Notes under the pieces: model-generated
What the model saw: only the letters and a program-made list of their open reading frames with translations
Databases searched by the model: none
What the model was told of the DNA's origin: nothing
Program-made: the position numbers and the translations under genes
Assembly (NCBI RefSeq): GCF_016859285.1
Contig: NC_053401.1
Span: 7,632,469-7,696,468 of the forward strand
DNA: 64,000 bases
Source of the DNA: Xiphias gladius
Lineage: Eukaryota > Chordata > Actinopteri > Istiophoriformes > Xiphiidae
Direction: 5' to 3'
Part shown: in pieces, positions 1 to 22,600 of the stretch
How positions within the stretch are numbered: the first letter of the stretch is position 1
Layout: every line of letters begins with the position of its first letter

Positions 1-212
1 TAACGGTGTTTGTGTGACTCGATTATGCGCGATCTTATCGCAGTCAGTGATATTTCTGTATCTCCAGCAGTGTCGCTTTAATAGTGGTAACATGTGTGTG
101 TCCTTAATTTTGTACAGCGGCTATTACGGTTTATTACAGGATTATTAGTGGAAGAAGCGGTCGCATCTTGCACCTGCCACGAAAGGAGCACTGACCTGAG
201 GCTGGTGGGGAA

Positions 213-316
213 ATGTTGATGTTGCTATGGTTATGTCTTCCTGTGAGAGAGTCACTGAAGCTCTGCCCTGCAAAGTGGATGTCTAGTGTTCTTGCAGAGC
301 ATATCACTGTCTGTAG
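213..316 (+). other. candidate upstream impdh1 exon or uORF
   Basis: An open frame starts with ATG at 213 and is followed by GTGAGC at 317. If 317-381 (65 nt, ending in a pyrimidine-rich stretch and CAG) is spliced out, the frame runs straight into the MADYLISGG start at 383 and adds 35 residues. If it is not spliced, the frame stops at 318-320 and is only an upstream ORF. The predicted peptide is hydrophobic at its N-terminus and does not resemble the mammalian retinal N-terminal extension as I recall it. It may therefore be only 5'UTR. Confidence 0.3.
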
Positions 317-382
317 GTGAGCACTGTCTGATTTCTGGGCTGCACAGTTGATTGAAGTTGCCTCTCTTTATCATTTGGCAGC

Positions 383-10290
<9,908 letters not shown>

Positions 10291-10611
10291 ACAGAGGGAG
10301 GGGGTGGAGCACAAATCAGCAGTGCACATGACGTAACCAATCTAACAGTGACCAAATGTTAAACCGCCACTTCTGCTAAAACGCATACCCACCCACTAAA
10401 CCCTCCCCTGCGTCATATCCACCGTTGCTCCCTCCGATCCCAACACAGCTGCTTGGGGGGGGGGGGGAAAGAGGCACCGTAGCGAAGTGAGAATCTTCAA
10501 ACTGGCACCCGACTCTCTGAACACCTGGGATTTTGCACTCAAGAAGCGGCGCATCAGGGTTTTCGGAATGACATACACACCTGTATCTTGAGTATGCAGC
10601 CTGCTGGCAGT

Positions 10612-10638
10612 TGTGTGTGTGTGTGTGTGTGTGTGTGT
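10612..10638. repeat. (TG)n microsatellite
   Basis: About 13 TG units. The stretch is read through by a long minus-strand open frame that I consider spurious. Confidence 0.9.
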
Positions 10639-10989
10639 TTATAGGGAAAGAATGTGAATGACTGTGTGGATGGCAATTGTGGGTAGTGTGTGTGACATAG
10701 TTTAAAATGTGTATTGGGACAAACCAAGTGAGGGTGCACTGTGTTTTTTGTCCTTTTATTATTATTATTATTATTATTGAGTCTAAAACAGCCATGGTGC
10801 AGATCCCATCAGCATTTTTTTTTTTTTTTTTGGCCGTTTTGGGATCCACGCTTACCAGCAAGCTCCCTGTCAGAAGCCTCACACATCCCAGTTCTTAAAC
10901 ACACAAGTCCTTGTGCGGAAAACAAGATCAAACACTTGTCTCCCTATGTGCAGTGTGTCGGTGTATCATGGCAAACTTGCTTTCGTGCA

Positions 10990-12837
10990 TTTTTTTTTTT
11001 TAGACATCACAGGCATATGCTACTTAATACAAGGTAGCTGCTTATATTTCAGCGCTTACTGTTTACTTTGTGTATTGTGGATCCTGAGGTACGAAATAAT
11101 GCCTAAGGCAGTAACACTGTCGACATTATATCCTCCACTGTCACCTGAAATCGGTTGACAGAACTCAGACCCATAGTTTTTACCACTGTGGACATTCATT
11201 TTCCCACCCAGTGATGTCTTGAGCCAAATAATCAGTGTCCCGTCTCAGTGCATAATGTTCGTATGTTGAGCATGGAAGGGACCAAAAGCTGAAGATCAGG
11301 TATGTTTGAAAGAAAAAAAAACTAAAATGTATCAATCAAAAATAATTCATAATGAGGAGAATGGTCATTTCTTTGCCCTTAATTTGAATACTTTTAGATC
11401 AAACAAACTTTATATTAAACCTGTGTTGTCTCGGGGGCTTTGAATTGAGCATGAAGGGTTTTTGATATGCATGTTTGTTTTTTCACTAAGCCAAACATGG
11501 CTGTATTTATATTCTGCTTTATTGTAATTGCATACATACTGCCAAGTGTATTTACACTGTCTCTTACACTCTTCTTTTGGAACTTCAAAACCAAAATTGC
11601 CGCAACAAGTCGCTGCTTACCTCGTCACAATTTCATTTCTATGCTCTCAAGGTGTTGCATAGGTTCTGTTACAGGTTTATTTTATTTCTGACTTATGTTT
11701 ATCTTTACCCGAGAGATGCCTTCAAACAGGGATGGTTAAAGGCTGCAGATCACAGCTCAGTGAAAATGCTTTGAAATGCATAATACCATACACACTCACC
11801 TCCTTTTCTTACTTTGAAATAGTATAGCTGTGTTTATCATTCAGCTTATGTAAGACTAGGCTTTTTCTAACATTGTCATACTGGATGTCCCTTTTGCCAG
11901 CTGTTTTTTTTTTTTTAGTCATCACAGGCATATGCTACTTAATAAAAGGTAGCTGCTTATATTTCAGCGCTTACTGTTTACTTTGTGTATTGTGGATCCT
12001 GAGGTACGAAATAATGCCTAAGGCAGTAACACTGTCGACATTATATCCTCCACTGTCACCTGAAATCGGTTGACAGAACTCAGACCCATAGTTTTTACCA
12101 CTGTGGACATTCATTTTCCCACCCAGTGATGTCTTGAGCCAAATAATCAGTGTCCCGTCTCAGTGCATAATGTTCGTATGTTGAGCATGGAAGGGACCAA
12201 AAGCTGAAGATCAGGTATGTTTGAAAGAAAAAAAACAAATCAAATCAAAAATAATTCATAATGAGGAGAATGGTCATTTCTTTGCCCTTAATTTGAATAC
12301 TTTTAGATCAAACAAACTTTATATTAAACCTGTGTTGTCTCGGGGGCTTTGAATTGAGCATGAAGGGTTTTTGATATGCATGTTTGTTTTTTCACTAAGC
12401 CAAACATGGCTGTATTTATATTCTGCTTTATTGTAATTGCATACATACTGCCAAGTGTATTTACACTGTCTCTTACACTCTTCTTTTGGAACTTCAAAAC
12501 CAAAATTGCCGCAACAAGTCGCTGCTTACCTCGTCACAATTTCATTTCTATGCTCTCAAGGTGTTGCATAGGTTCTGTTACAGGTTTATTTTATTTCTGA
12601 CTTATGTTTATCTTTACCCGAGAGATGCCTTCAAACAGGGATGGTTAAAGGCTGCAGATCACAGCTCAGTGAAAATGCTTTGAAATGCATAATACCATAC
12701 ACACTCACCTCCTTTTCTTACTTTGAAATAGTATAGCTGTGTTTATCATTCAGCTTATGTAAGACTAGGCTTTTTCTAACATTGTCATACTGGATGTCCC
12801 TTTTGCCAGCTGTTTTTTTTTTTTTTTTTTTTTTTTT
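10990..12837 (+). repeat. recent 0.9 kb tandem duplication
   Basis: Copy 1 is about 10990-11903 and copy 2 about 11904-12837. Both copies start and end at a poly-T run. They look more than 98% identical: I see two substitutions near the left end and a 6-nt length difference after AAAGAAAAAAAA. The offset is 915 nt at the left and 909 nt at the right. Both carry the same meaningless 74-codon open frame, so that ORF is not evidence for a gene. Confidence 0.93.
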
Positions 12838-12843
12838 AATAAA
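12838..12843 (+). terminator. AATAAA, candidate impdh1 polyadenylation signal
   Basis: The hexamer directly follows the poly-T tract closing the second duplicate, 2.55 kb after the impdh1 stop. Copy 2 also has AATAAA at 11941, where copy 1 has AATACA. Confidence 0.35.
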
Positions 12844-14039
12844 ATGTCCCAGATTGTAAGAGTTGAGTTGCTTTCTCTTATGTGCTAATGTACTATACCC
12901 TCCACAGGGGGTTCACTTGACTAACAGAGATCTTGCAGTTGGAATGAATTGTGAGAAAATGTACATGGAAATATATGAAGAAATATATGCCTATATATTC
13001 AGACTGCTATGACTGCTGCTTGTTTTCAGTCTCCCACCTAAAGAGATAATTCAGGTTCTAAAAATGTCTTATTTGTCAAGCACTGAGTCCTGTTAGTCCA
13101 TCTAAAAAGTGCAAATAGAATAAGTGAGATGTTAGGTTTACATTTTTTTTATTTAAGTGTCTCACTTTTTATGATTTAAACTTCAGTTTACGGAACACTT
13201 TCAGTTTGCCATACTGGTAGTCTCTGCAACCAGCAGCCAAAACAATAAAACGGGGCTTTTTAGATGGACAGAAAAGACTCAGAAGTCAATAAATTAGGTG
13301 TTTTTGAAGAATCTCAACAGTCAACAGTTGACAGTTGCTTTTGCTGTTCAATATGGTAAAGAAGAATAAATAAATCAAACTATTTGGACTACTGTCTTAA
13401 TTAACGTGAGTTGTGAAGTCACAATACAGGATATCACTGTGAGATATGAGTAAAATAAGCCAAATGTTATAAAACAAACTTTATTAAACAATGTTTTGAG
13501 CAAAGTTATGTTTAAACATAAATAAATTAGTAAGCTGGTCATAGAGGATGCTGTCAGTATATGAAGAAGCACAGTCCATTGGTGAAAAACGTATAGGGGA
13601 AAAGGTAACATGGTGTGTGTTTTACCAGTAGAGGGCTCCGCTGCACCATAACTCCAAGTAGAATGTGTAGCATATTGGTACGAAGAGTTTATAGTTTGAC
13701 AAACTTAATTTTAATCCCATTTTTTTCATCATGAGATTTAATGACAATGACATTCTGCTGAATTTGAAAGCATATTACTCAGTAGTATATAATAAGTGCT
13801 TGATTCAGTCACAGTACTATCTATTGGAATGTTGGAATGCAATAAAAACATTGTACAAATAAGATCCTGTCAACTCCACTCCGTAAAATGTTACTCTTCT
13901 TTTGACTATCAAACTTCCAACAGCCTTTATCAAACATGTAAAAGTTACAAATTACCTTTTGGTTTATGATATTCTTGGCACTTAGACCCTCAGACATTCA
14001 CTAACGACCACATAAGAAAGCTTATCAACCTCCAAAAAC
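12844..14039. other. convergent intergenic spacer impdh1/prrt4
   Basis: AT-rich sequence between the two converging genes. It has scattered AATAAA hexamers (for example 13222 region) but no coding or recognised repeat content. Confidence 0.6.
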
Positions 14040-14045
14040 TTTATT
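14040..14045 (-). terminator. AATAAA, prrt4 polyadenylation signal
   Basis: TTTATT on the plus strand reads AATAAA on the minus strand, about 145 nt past the prrt4 stop. That is a normal distance for a short 3'UTR. Confidence 0.6.
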
Positions 14046-14187
14046 TTGGCAGCTATGGATCTTTTATGGTGTACGCAAAAGCTACCATGCACTACCAAAT
14101 AGGCTTTAAAAAACCAACTTGCCGCAAAAATCAGACACCCTTCTCAATAAGTCCTCAATGTAATACTTGTTGGACCAGATTGTCCTT

Positions 14188-16618
14188 TTATAAATCAATA
14201 GTCTCACTGCAGATGCTCAAAGCATCGATTTGTCTACAAACACTGATGAACTCGTCCTGCACCGATCGGTCTGCCTCAGATGAAATGTCCAGGTCCAGGC
14301 TCTCCTGTGAGGCTGTGCCCAGTGTATGATAGTGCTTCTGTGGCTCAGCATCAGCCTGGGGGCCGGAAGAGGCTACAGGGCCCATGCCCTCTTGCTGGAG
14401 AAGCTGATGAGCATGTCTCTCTGGGCTCGGGCAGAGGACCAGCGAAGAGCCACCAAGAGACCCTCTGTAGAGGGAACAGGAGGAAGAACTGCCCCTCCAA
14501 CGTTCAGGGGAAGAACAGCTGGAGGAGGAGGAGGACAGCGAGGGAGATGGTGGATCAACTACAACAGTTTCTCCTTGAGATTTGGTAGTAGGGGGCTGGG
14601 GTTGACAGGCCATCTCCACGCAGGAAGAAGTCCGATAAAGGCCCAGGTCAGCTGAAAGAGGATCACAGAGGCTGTTGCTGGGAAGTGCACAGTGGTTGTT
14701 TATGGATAGGTCACTGCAGCGAATGGGACTCGCAGGGCTGAAAAGACTCATGGGAAAGAGGGCCTCACTGAAGAGCGCCTCGTCTATGCTGCGCCGCAGG
14801 TTGATGGGTGAAGGTGGCCGCAGGTCTGTAGTGGAGTCACTGGTAAATGAGGATCCACCTGATGGCTCTCTGCCTCCTTCATCTTCAGGTTTTTCTGACC
14901 CCTGTAAATCCATATCCAAGTCCAGGTCTCGATATGCTAAGGCTCGGTTGCTGTGGTAGAGGAGGTCCAGGCCGTTCAGACTACTACTAAGCCTCTCATC
15001 CATCAGAGTGTAAAGAGGAAGGCTCTCGGTCTCTCCAAGCCCAACTGTATCAACAATGGCGAGTTTTTCCTGCTGGCTCAGGGTCCACTGGTAGCTCCCA
15101 GGGAGAATGGGCGATTTGGATACCAACAGTTCAGTCCAGCAGCTTCCTGCAGCTGGAAGGTGGTCAGAACAGTAGACTGGTTGTGCAACCACCAAGGCTA
15201 AGGTGAGACAAACCCCAAGCTCACAGAGTCTGCAGCTAAACTGAAAAGCCCACCAGGGCCAGGGGTGGAAGACCTCCTCTCCACCTGCAACACCCATAGC
15301 ATTGAGCATTGCATATAACTGCAGTCCTGCACATGCCAAAGAAAACAATGCCGAAAGACAAACGGTTACAGCTGCTCGATCCCAGTCCCGGCTCTCAGCA
15401 AAGGGGCATCGGTTGTAGCGCTCAGCAGGCGTGGGAGAAGTGTTGTTCAGGTGGTAGATGTGCTTTGAGTCTGCCCGCACGTAGATGTAGAACACAAAAT
15501 AGGCAGCAGACAGGAATGTGGCCAGCACTACAAAGGCTCCACGGGAGATGAGTGAAAGAAAGAGGCAAAGGGGAGGCTTTTGCTGGTAGAACTTCAGTAA
15601 TGTCACCGGACCAAATGCAGCAGCAAAGTGCAGGACAACCAGGCAGGCCAGGAAACAGGGTCTCTGGAAGGCAGAGTAGGAGAGCTGCATCCTTGAGCGC
15701 ATGGAGAGGAGAAGGAAAACCAGGCCGAAAGCTGCAGTCAGGCAGGGAAATGGGGCCTCATAGAGCATCAGTGAGGCCTCGGTGGAGGGTAAGCGATCCT
15801 GGTGGCCGTAGGCGTCGTATAGGAGCGAGAAAGATCTGGTACAACCGGCAGCTAGGAGGAACAGGCTGACCAAAGCAAAGTAGCCACATCCAGATGGGCA
15901 TCGCAGTGGCAAGCAGAGCAGATTGAGAGCTGAGGCTAGCGTTAGCATCGCAAAGACACAACCGGCACCATAAACATGTGCCTCCCAGGCCAGGCCCCAA
16001 GCTGCCATGGCACTGTTCCAGTCAGTGTATAGGGGCACCAACATGGGTGGGGCTGGGATAAGGAAAGGGTTGACTGATTGGTTCGTGGCAGTGGTGTTTT
16101 GTGTGGGTCTGACATCCAAGGCAGTGGTGGAGTCCCAGGTGTCTGAGCGGTTGCAGATCCCGGAACGTTCTTTATTGCAGTCTGGAAGGAAGGTGACGTC
16201 GCTTACCACCGGGTTGGACATCCAGTCTTCAGTGTAGAGAGGAATATGAGGACTTTCTTGGGGAATGCCTGGAAAGAAAGTAGAATGTCAGTTCGTCAAA
16301 TTTACTTTGAATAGCTGGTAGGATAAAAAAGATTGTTATTTTATAAAGGGAGTGATTGAAAAGGGACAAACAAGAAATTCCAAAAACTTGGAAATGGCAA
16401 TAGCTTTCAGCATCTACTCGAATATGAATTAAAAGCATAATAATCATCCACTCATGAGAATAAAGAGAAACATTTAATCAATATACAAACTATCTGTCCC
16501 AGAAAACAAATTGGCTCAGGTCCAAGATGGTGAAAGAGTGTTTTCCGTCTAATGTGCTAATCCCATTTAAAAGCTTGTAAAAAGGCAACTTCAAACTGAG
16601 CAGGGCCCAAAAGAGGAG

Positions 16619-16691
<73 letters not shown>

Positions 16692-19600
16692 ATCAGCCCA
16701 CTCAGAACCACAGAGCTAGTTTCGCTCTTGCATTACATAAGCCATCTGGAGTTTCCATGCTAGTACGGTTAATCATGATTGTGTTAGACATGTTTTAGCA
16801 CTGTGAAGGAAATGGCTGTTTCTAAGTGGTTTAGCTTCGGAAATTAAGGAGTAACCATGTACAGTATATACGTGTTTGCGTGTACATTACCGAGATGCCT
16901 GCAAAGCTCATCTGCAGTGTACTTGTTTATGCTATTCAATTACTGGGGGGGTTACTTGAACGGAACGTAGCACAGGTCACGTCACACGGCATAATGCTTC
17001 ACAGATGGGCAAAAAGACAAACATTATTTAGTGTCCTGGTGTCCACATCGGTAAGCTTCACATCATGGGGCTTGTTCTTTTCCACAGAACACAAGCATCA
17101 CCGCATGCGTGCTATCTTTCCACCGCAGAGAAGAACATACTGAGACCTTAAGTGTAATGACGCCACCTTAAAAAAACATTAAAAAAAAGAAAAAAAAGAA
17201 GGGTAGTCAAATGCAGCAAAAGAGAAGCAGCTTCTAACGGCATCCCTGTTGTTTCCAGACACACGGTCTCATCGGTCGTTTTGCTGCGGGTTTATCAGAG
17301 ACAATCACTCCTCCATAAAGTGCCAGGTGCGAGAATGGACCACAGAGACAGGGACAAATGAACAGGATAAACTGACAGCACAGTAAATCACACAGCAGGC
17401 AGGTGTAGTGTGCACTCACAAATATATTTTGCATTCATTTTGGTGTGACATTAGTGATTTATTTTTGTTGTGACTCTTGTCTAAAATCTGAAAAAGGGGC
17501 TTAAATACGTCTAGCAGTGTCTGGGGAATACATTATATCTGGTGGTAATGTTACGTGCCAGTTTAAGGACTTAAATGTGCAGACATCACCACCGCAACGC
17601 CCTAAATCTTTGCGTATAGATTGAAGATGTCAAATTTGTTTCCTAAGTAACACTAAATGTGGCACTGATGTGGTTTTACATTTTTTTTTTAGGTTTTTCT
17701 CATCTGTCTTTTAATGTGCATTTATTGGTTGTATTTTAGTGTTTCCCATCCCACCCTGTCCTGGTCACCTAATTCCCTCTTTTGTTTATGATTTCCCTTC
17801 AACACCCGCCTTCAAAAAGGGGAAACTCCCATAGGTGGGTTTGTTATTTTGAAACTGGGACAGTTTTCTGTAGCAAAACGCCACTATTCTCTCTGACTGC
17901 CCTGGATTTTACGAGTCTCTTCCCATGCTTAATGTTTTCTACTTCTGCTTGTCTTTACCGCTTTTTCCCAACTTTATAGATACAATGTATTGTGGCTGCT
18001 GCTTACATTATGTTTAACATGCGTATTTCTGCAGCTCTGCCAGGATAGTGAAATGGTTGACTGTGTGTGTTTGCTGTCAGCGCTGTGATGATGCTGAGAT
18101 GCAAACAGCCTGAGGCCCTTTCGCTTGGATTAATGTTAATGTGTTTCCTCTACAATTTTTGTCTATGTGTGCTCATTTTCGGGGGGGGGGGGTCTGTGTA
18201 TTTGCTTCTGTTTACTGTTGACATCGCCGTACTTGAGTACCCCTTGTGAACAAATCCATGCTTTCTCTCTGCCTCAGATCCTCATGAGTGGCAGAGGATT
18301 TTCACAAGTGCTTTAGCATAAGCTTCGGCACGTCCCTTGCTGTCTGCCCGTTGTTGTCAAAGGCTTTTCTAAATTTTCCTCGCTCGCCTCCTTACCCCAG
18401 AGCTGATTCACAGTCTCAGGTTGTTATGAAAATGTCAGGCTCAGGGAAATAGGACCGCACTGACAGCTGCCAGTGCATCTTTTACTGTAGCGTGACGCAG
18501 CAGTTTCATTTCCGACATCTTGAGCTGTCTTTTGAAGCTTAATAATGTCCTCAACAGGAGGAGCAAGAAGAGAGACAAGGATCAGTGAATTTTTGAGAGG
18601 CTTTGTTTTTGCACGGATGCGCTGTTTTTTAATTAAGCTTCGATGAATCTGCGGTAACAAAAAGTGAAATGCTGTCAAGGAGGCTCCCTTGTGCATCTTT
18701 TTCACGATGATCCTTCGGCATCGCACCGGATTATATTGTTAAGAGCAAATATGGCAGGTTGGGGAGTCAGACAGATGTGTGAGCAATCCGTCAGTACATT
18801 CAGATGTCACACATTCACAACATGCTTCTGCTCTGCCAGGAAAGTACGAGCTGTACAGCCATTAAATCAGTTCAGCGAATGGAGTAAACATCCCGTTCCA
18901 TCGTGTCATTTAATTTGCCAGGAAGGAATGAATCAACCGCTGTTGATTGAGAATCACAGAAGTGTCCTGGGGTGTCTGGAACTCCGCTATTTTTTTTAAA
19001 ATTTGAAATAGTTCTGAAACTATTTTTGATTAATTGATCAGATGAATGACAGAAAACTGATCACTTAAGTCATTTATGAAGTGAAAAATATCAAACATTT
19101 GTTGGTTCTAGGTTTTCAAACATCACAATTTAACACTTTTCCTTGTTTTTTATCATCACAAATGGAGTTCCTTTGGACCGTGAACTGCTGGTCTGACAAA
19201 ACAATCAAGTTGAAGACATCCTTAGGGTCTGGGAACTTGTGACCGGTATTTTTCAGTCTTTTTTGGCATGTCACAAACTAAATTCAATAAATGTAATTGA
19301 ATAAATGATTTTGAAAACTGTCTGCAGCTATGCTCGTGGCTCTGTGAGGCCGTACTTAGAACATATTCACAGTGGCAAAGCTAACCCGCTGACGTTTAGC
19401 GGGTAATCCTCTGTACGGTCACCGTCTTCGTTTAACTGAGTAGCGTGTGTTAGCTTGCTAACATTTGCTAATTAGGACTAAACACAGAGTACAGCTGTGG
19501 CTTATTAGTTGAGCCGGTATTTGGAAAAAAAGTATTGGATGGATAAACAATTTCAACCTGATGATGGCATGAATGTCTCCACGAAGTTTCATGACTTGAC

Positions 19601-22600
19601 ACTTACGGTCACGGTGGAGTTATTAGGATTCCTCCCCTGCAAACCCCGAATGTCTTTCCCAAATTTCATGGCAATCCATCTAGGGGCTGTCAAGATATTC
19701 CAGTTCGGCCAAGGACCGGGTGACTAACCGACATTGTTATCCCTGGTGCCGTGCCTCTGGCATGGCTCGTGATCGACAGATTAACCAGTGAAAACAATAA
19801 TCCTTACTTTGCAGCACTATACTGAAATAATAATGTGACTCCTGAACTGGTAGTTCAAACTCCACACCGGATCAGTGCAATACGCGTGAAAGCCGTCTCG
19901 CTGACCCTCAGGTGCCGTGTTGCAAAAATAAACAGGAGCTATGGTGAATCTTGTTGAAAGTTATGACATTAGCAGCTAAAAATGAGGGCCCTATATGTGT
20001 CAGTGCTCTAATAAACCTGCACCGTATGACTGCACTGACATTGTGATCCTATCAAAACAGACAGTAGCAGTGTGGGAAATGGAGCTGGAGTGTAAAACAA
20101 ACACACAGCTGCAGGGATTTTGAATGTGGTGGCCACTGATAAAGTAGGTGGGGTTCAGTGCAATGTTATGCCACTGACTCGTCTGGCCATTTGTTTACTT
20201 TCCATTGCAGGACTAGGATGCCACTGACTCAGGCTGAGTGGAAAAACATGACGGGTATTGAATCAGTTCCATGTTTCGTTGCCTCGCTCATGTCGATAAA
20301 TGTCACGTCTGAGCTGCCGGGCTGGCCGAGCGGCCCGGACATGGTTTGGTATGTGGTGGTGGCTACAGTACAAGGATGGATCAGGGCGTTACGTTCCACT
20401 GCATGCTGCTCGGTCATCTGACACATTCCTGTGGGAGCAAGTCTCTCATGCTAGGGACGGTTGACACATCTACCGGGGACGCACAGACAGAAAGCAAGGT
20501 CCTCTGCGGGCAACAAGACCTGGAGTCTGAGCTCCGCATTTTACTAAGACAATAAAGGTTATGCCGCTCGCTGCCAGCGTGCTGACATGTTTAAAACAAA
20601 TGTGAGCACAGCTAGGCTAGGACCTCTGTGTAGCTGTACTCAGGAACGGCGGCGCCTTGAGCTAAATGCTAACACTAGTATGGCTTCATGCTCACAGTGA
20701 TAATTCTAGCATGGTGATGTTTATCAGGTCTAACGTTTCCAGTGTTCACCATTTTAGTTTAAGCATGCTAACGTTTGCTTATTGGCACTTAACACAAGAC
20801 AGCTGAGGCTAACAGGAATGTATTTAGTTTGGCAGGTATCTTGTCATAAACCAAAGTATTAGACAGGTTGAATTTTGACCCGATGATGGCGCTAGCTGAA
20901 AAGTTAATGTTACAGTTCAATCGGGAGGGGAACGTGTATTTGTTTGTACCAAATGTCATGGCAATCCACTCAGTAGCTGTTGAGGGATTTCAGTCTCGAC
21001 CAACCAACAGACCTTGCAATCCCTGGCCTATAAATGGCCTGAAAAATCACGGTTTCATTCCATAAAAATGGAAAAAAATGGCCTTTAGCCATTCTTTCAC
21101 AATGCCTGCAGCAAATAGGGGATGATTACTGTCACGATTACATGTACGATTCAGTGTGAATCAAAGGAGTTTAAGATCCTGCTTCACAGATGGTTTCAGT
21201 GGAAGCACTGGCAGTGCCCAGGGGTTATGTTTATGTCTCAATTGCTTTGCGTTTTGCTAGAAAAAAAGCACCTCAATCTGTGGACCAGCTGAGGTAATAA
21301 AGGTGAAGGACTCCTCTGACGTTACCGCAATCCCACGCGCTCATCTTCATTTGGCTGCGTGTTGATTCTGCATCGTGACACGGAAAGCTCCATGCAGCTT
21401 TCGTCCGATCGCATTCATCTGCAGTTTGACTCACCTCACAAAAAGCAATTTAGTGAGAGCTCGCGGAGCAGCCAGATCATGCATACTGAGGAGGAGCAGT
21501 TGTGAGCGTTGGGAAATTTGAGGCTGAGGCAGTTTTTTTTTTTTCTTCTGCTCCCCAGACAGTCGGACATAATGCAAAAAAACACTGCTGTGGGTCGGTG
21601 GAAGCGAACAGGTGAGCTCGCAGGACAACTGTCGATCTGTTTGTGTGCAGCCGATATTTTCGACAGCATATTTTTGCTTGAGGGTGGACACGTTCGGATG
21701 GCAGACACACAGACCAGTAACATTATCGCTCGCTCGCTCAATCGCGGCACACCAAACTAGGGAGCCCCGTAGCATCATCAGCGGCAGAGTGGCACAGTTG
21801 ACAGGTCTATTTCTGAAAATCACTTGACAACACCGGCTATTCTGGGCCAATTAATGTGGGCTACATCCGCTCCTGTGAACTGGGCCGACAGTAGATCTTT
21901 TATTAATCATGTTACTCCAGAAAAATCAACTTCATGATGATGGACTAATATATAGGATAGACTAATATATGAAGATTTTTACACTGATATTTTATTAATC
22001 AGAGGGATCATGAGACCAAAACCAGCTGTGAATTTATCCTACTAACATGTATTGTCTATGTAGCCAAGGCCTGATTTATTTCTCTGTGCTATCTTGTTGT
22101 CCTAAAACCATAAGAATACACAAATAAGCCACACCATTGCACTAGGTGACATGTTTCTTCATTACCATGAACATGGGCACTGTAGTTTTGAGTTAATCCC
22201 ACACACGCACTGCAGTGCTGACGTAAATAGCACCAAATGTGTAGTGCCTGATAGATGTACTATTCACTCCTGTTTGAGTAAGATTTGGTGAAAACTCACA
22301 CTTAATTCGAAAAGTCTGTTTTCATTACACCAACTTTTCCCCCGCAGCAAGGCATAAGCCTTTATGCCTTTTTTTTTTTTTTCAATTTTCTGTATTTCCA
22401 CTCAAGTTTTTTCCTTTATGCACTAATTGAAAAAACACACAAAAAACAGGGGGACAGAAATGCACTTAATATAAAAAAACACCCTTGATTTCTTTGTATT
22501 ATTACATTATTATTAGTATTATTATTATTACATAGCCACTGGACACCCTGCCGAAATGAACACACTCCAAAAGGGAATAAATAATGATACTTTATTTATT

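Larger units (their letters stand above)
10291..12843 (+). other. probable impdh1 3'UTR / 3' flank
   Basis: No coding sequence was recognised. It contains a poly-G run (about 10446-10458), a (TG)n run (10612-10638), an ATT run (10757-10779) and then the 0.9 kb tandem duplication. The clearest polyadenylation hexamer at the end is AATAAA at 12838. How much of this stretch is transcribed is inferred, not shown. Confidence 0.45.

Noticed and set aside
10376..10882. 168-codon minus-strand frame after impdh1
   Set aside because: It runs through (TG)n, ATT and poly-T/poly-G tracts and has no recognisable domain.
11467..12600. Identical 74-codon frames at 11467 and 12376 as a duplicated small gene
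   Set aside because: They are identical only because the whole 0.9 kb segment is tandemly duplicated. There is no domain, no coding bias and no splice context.
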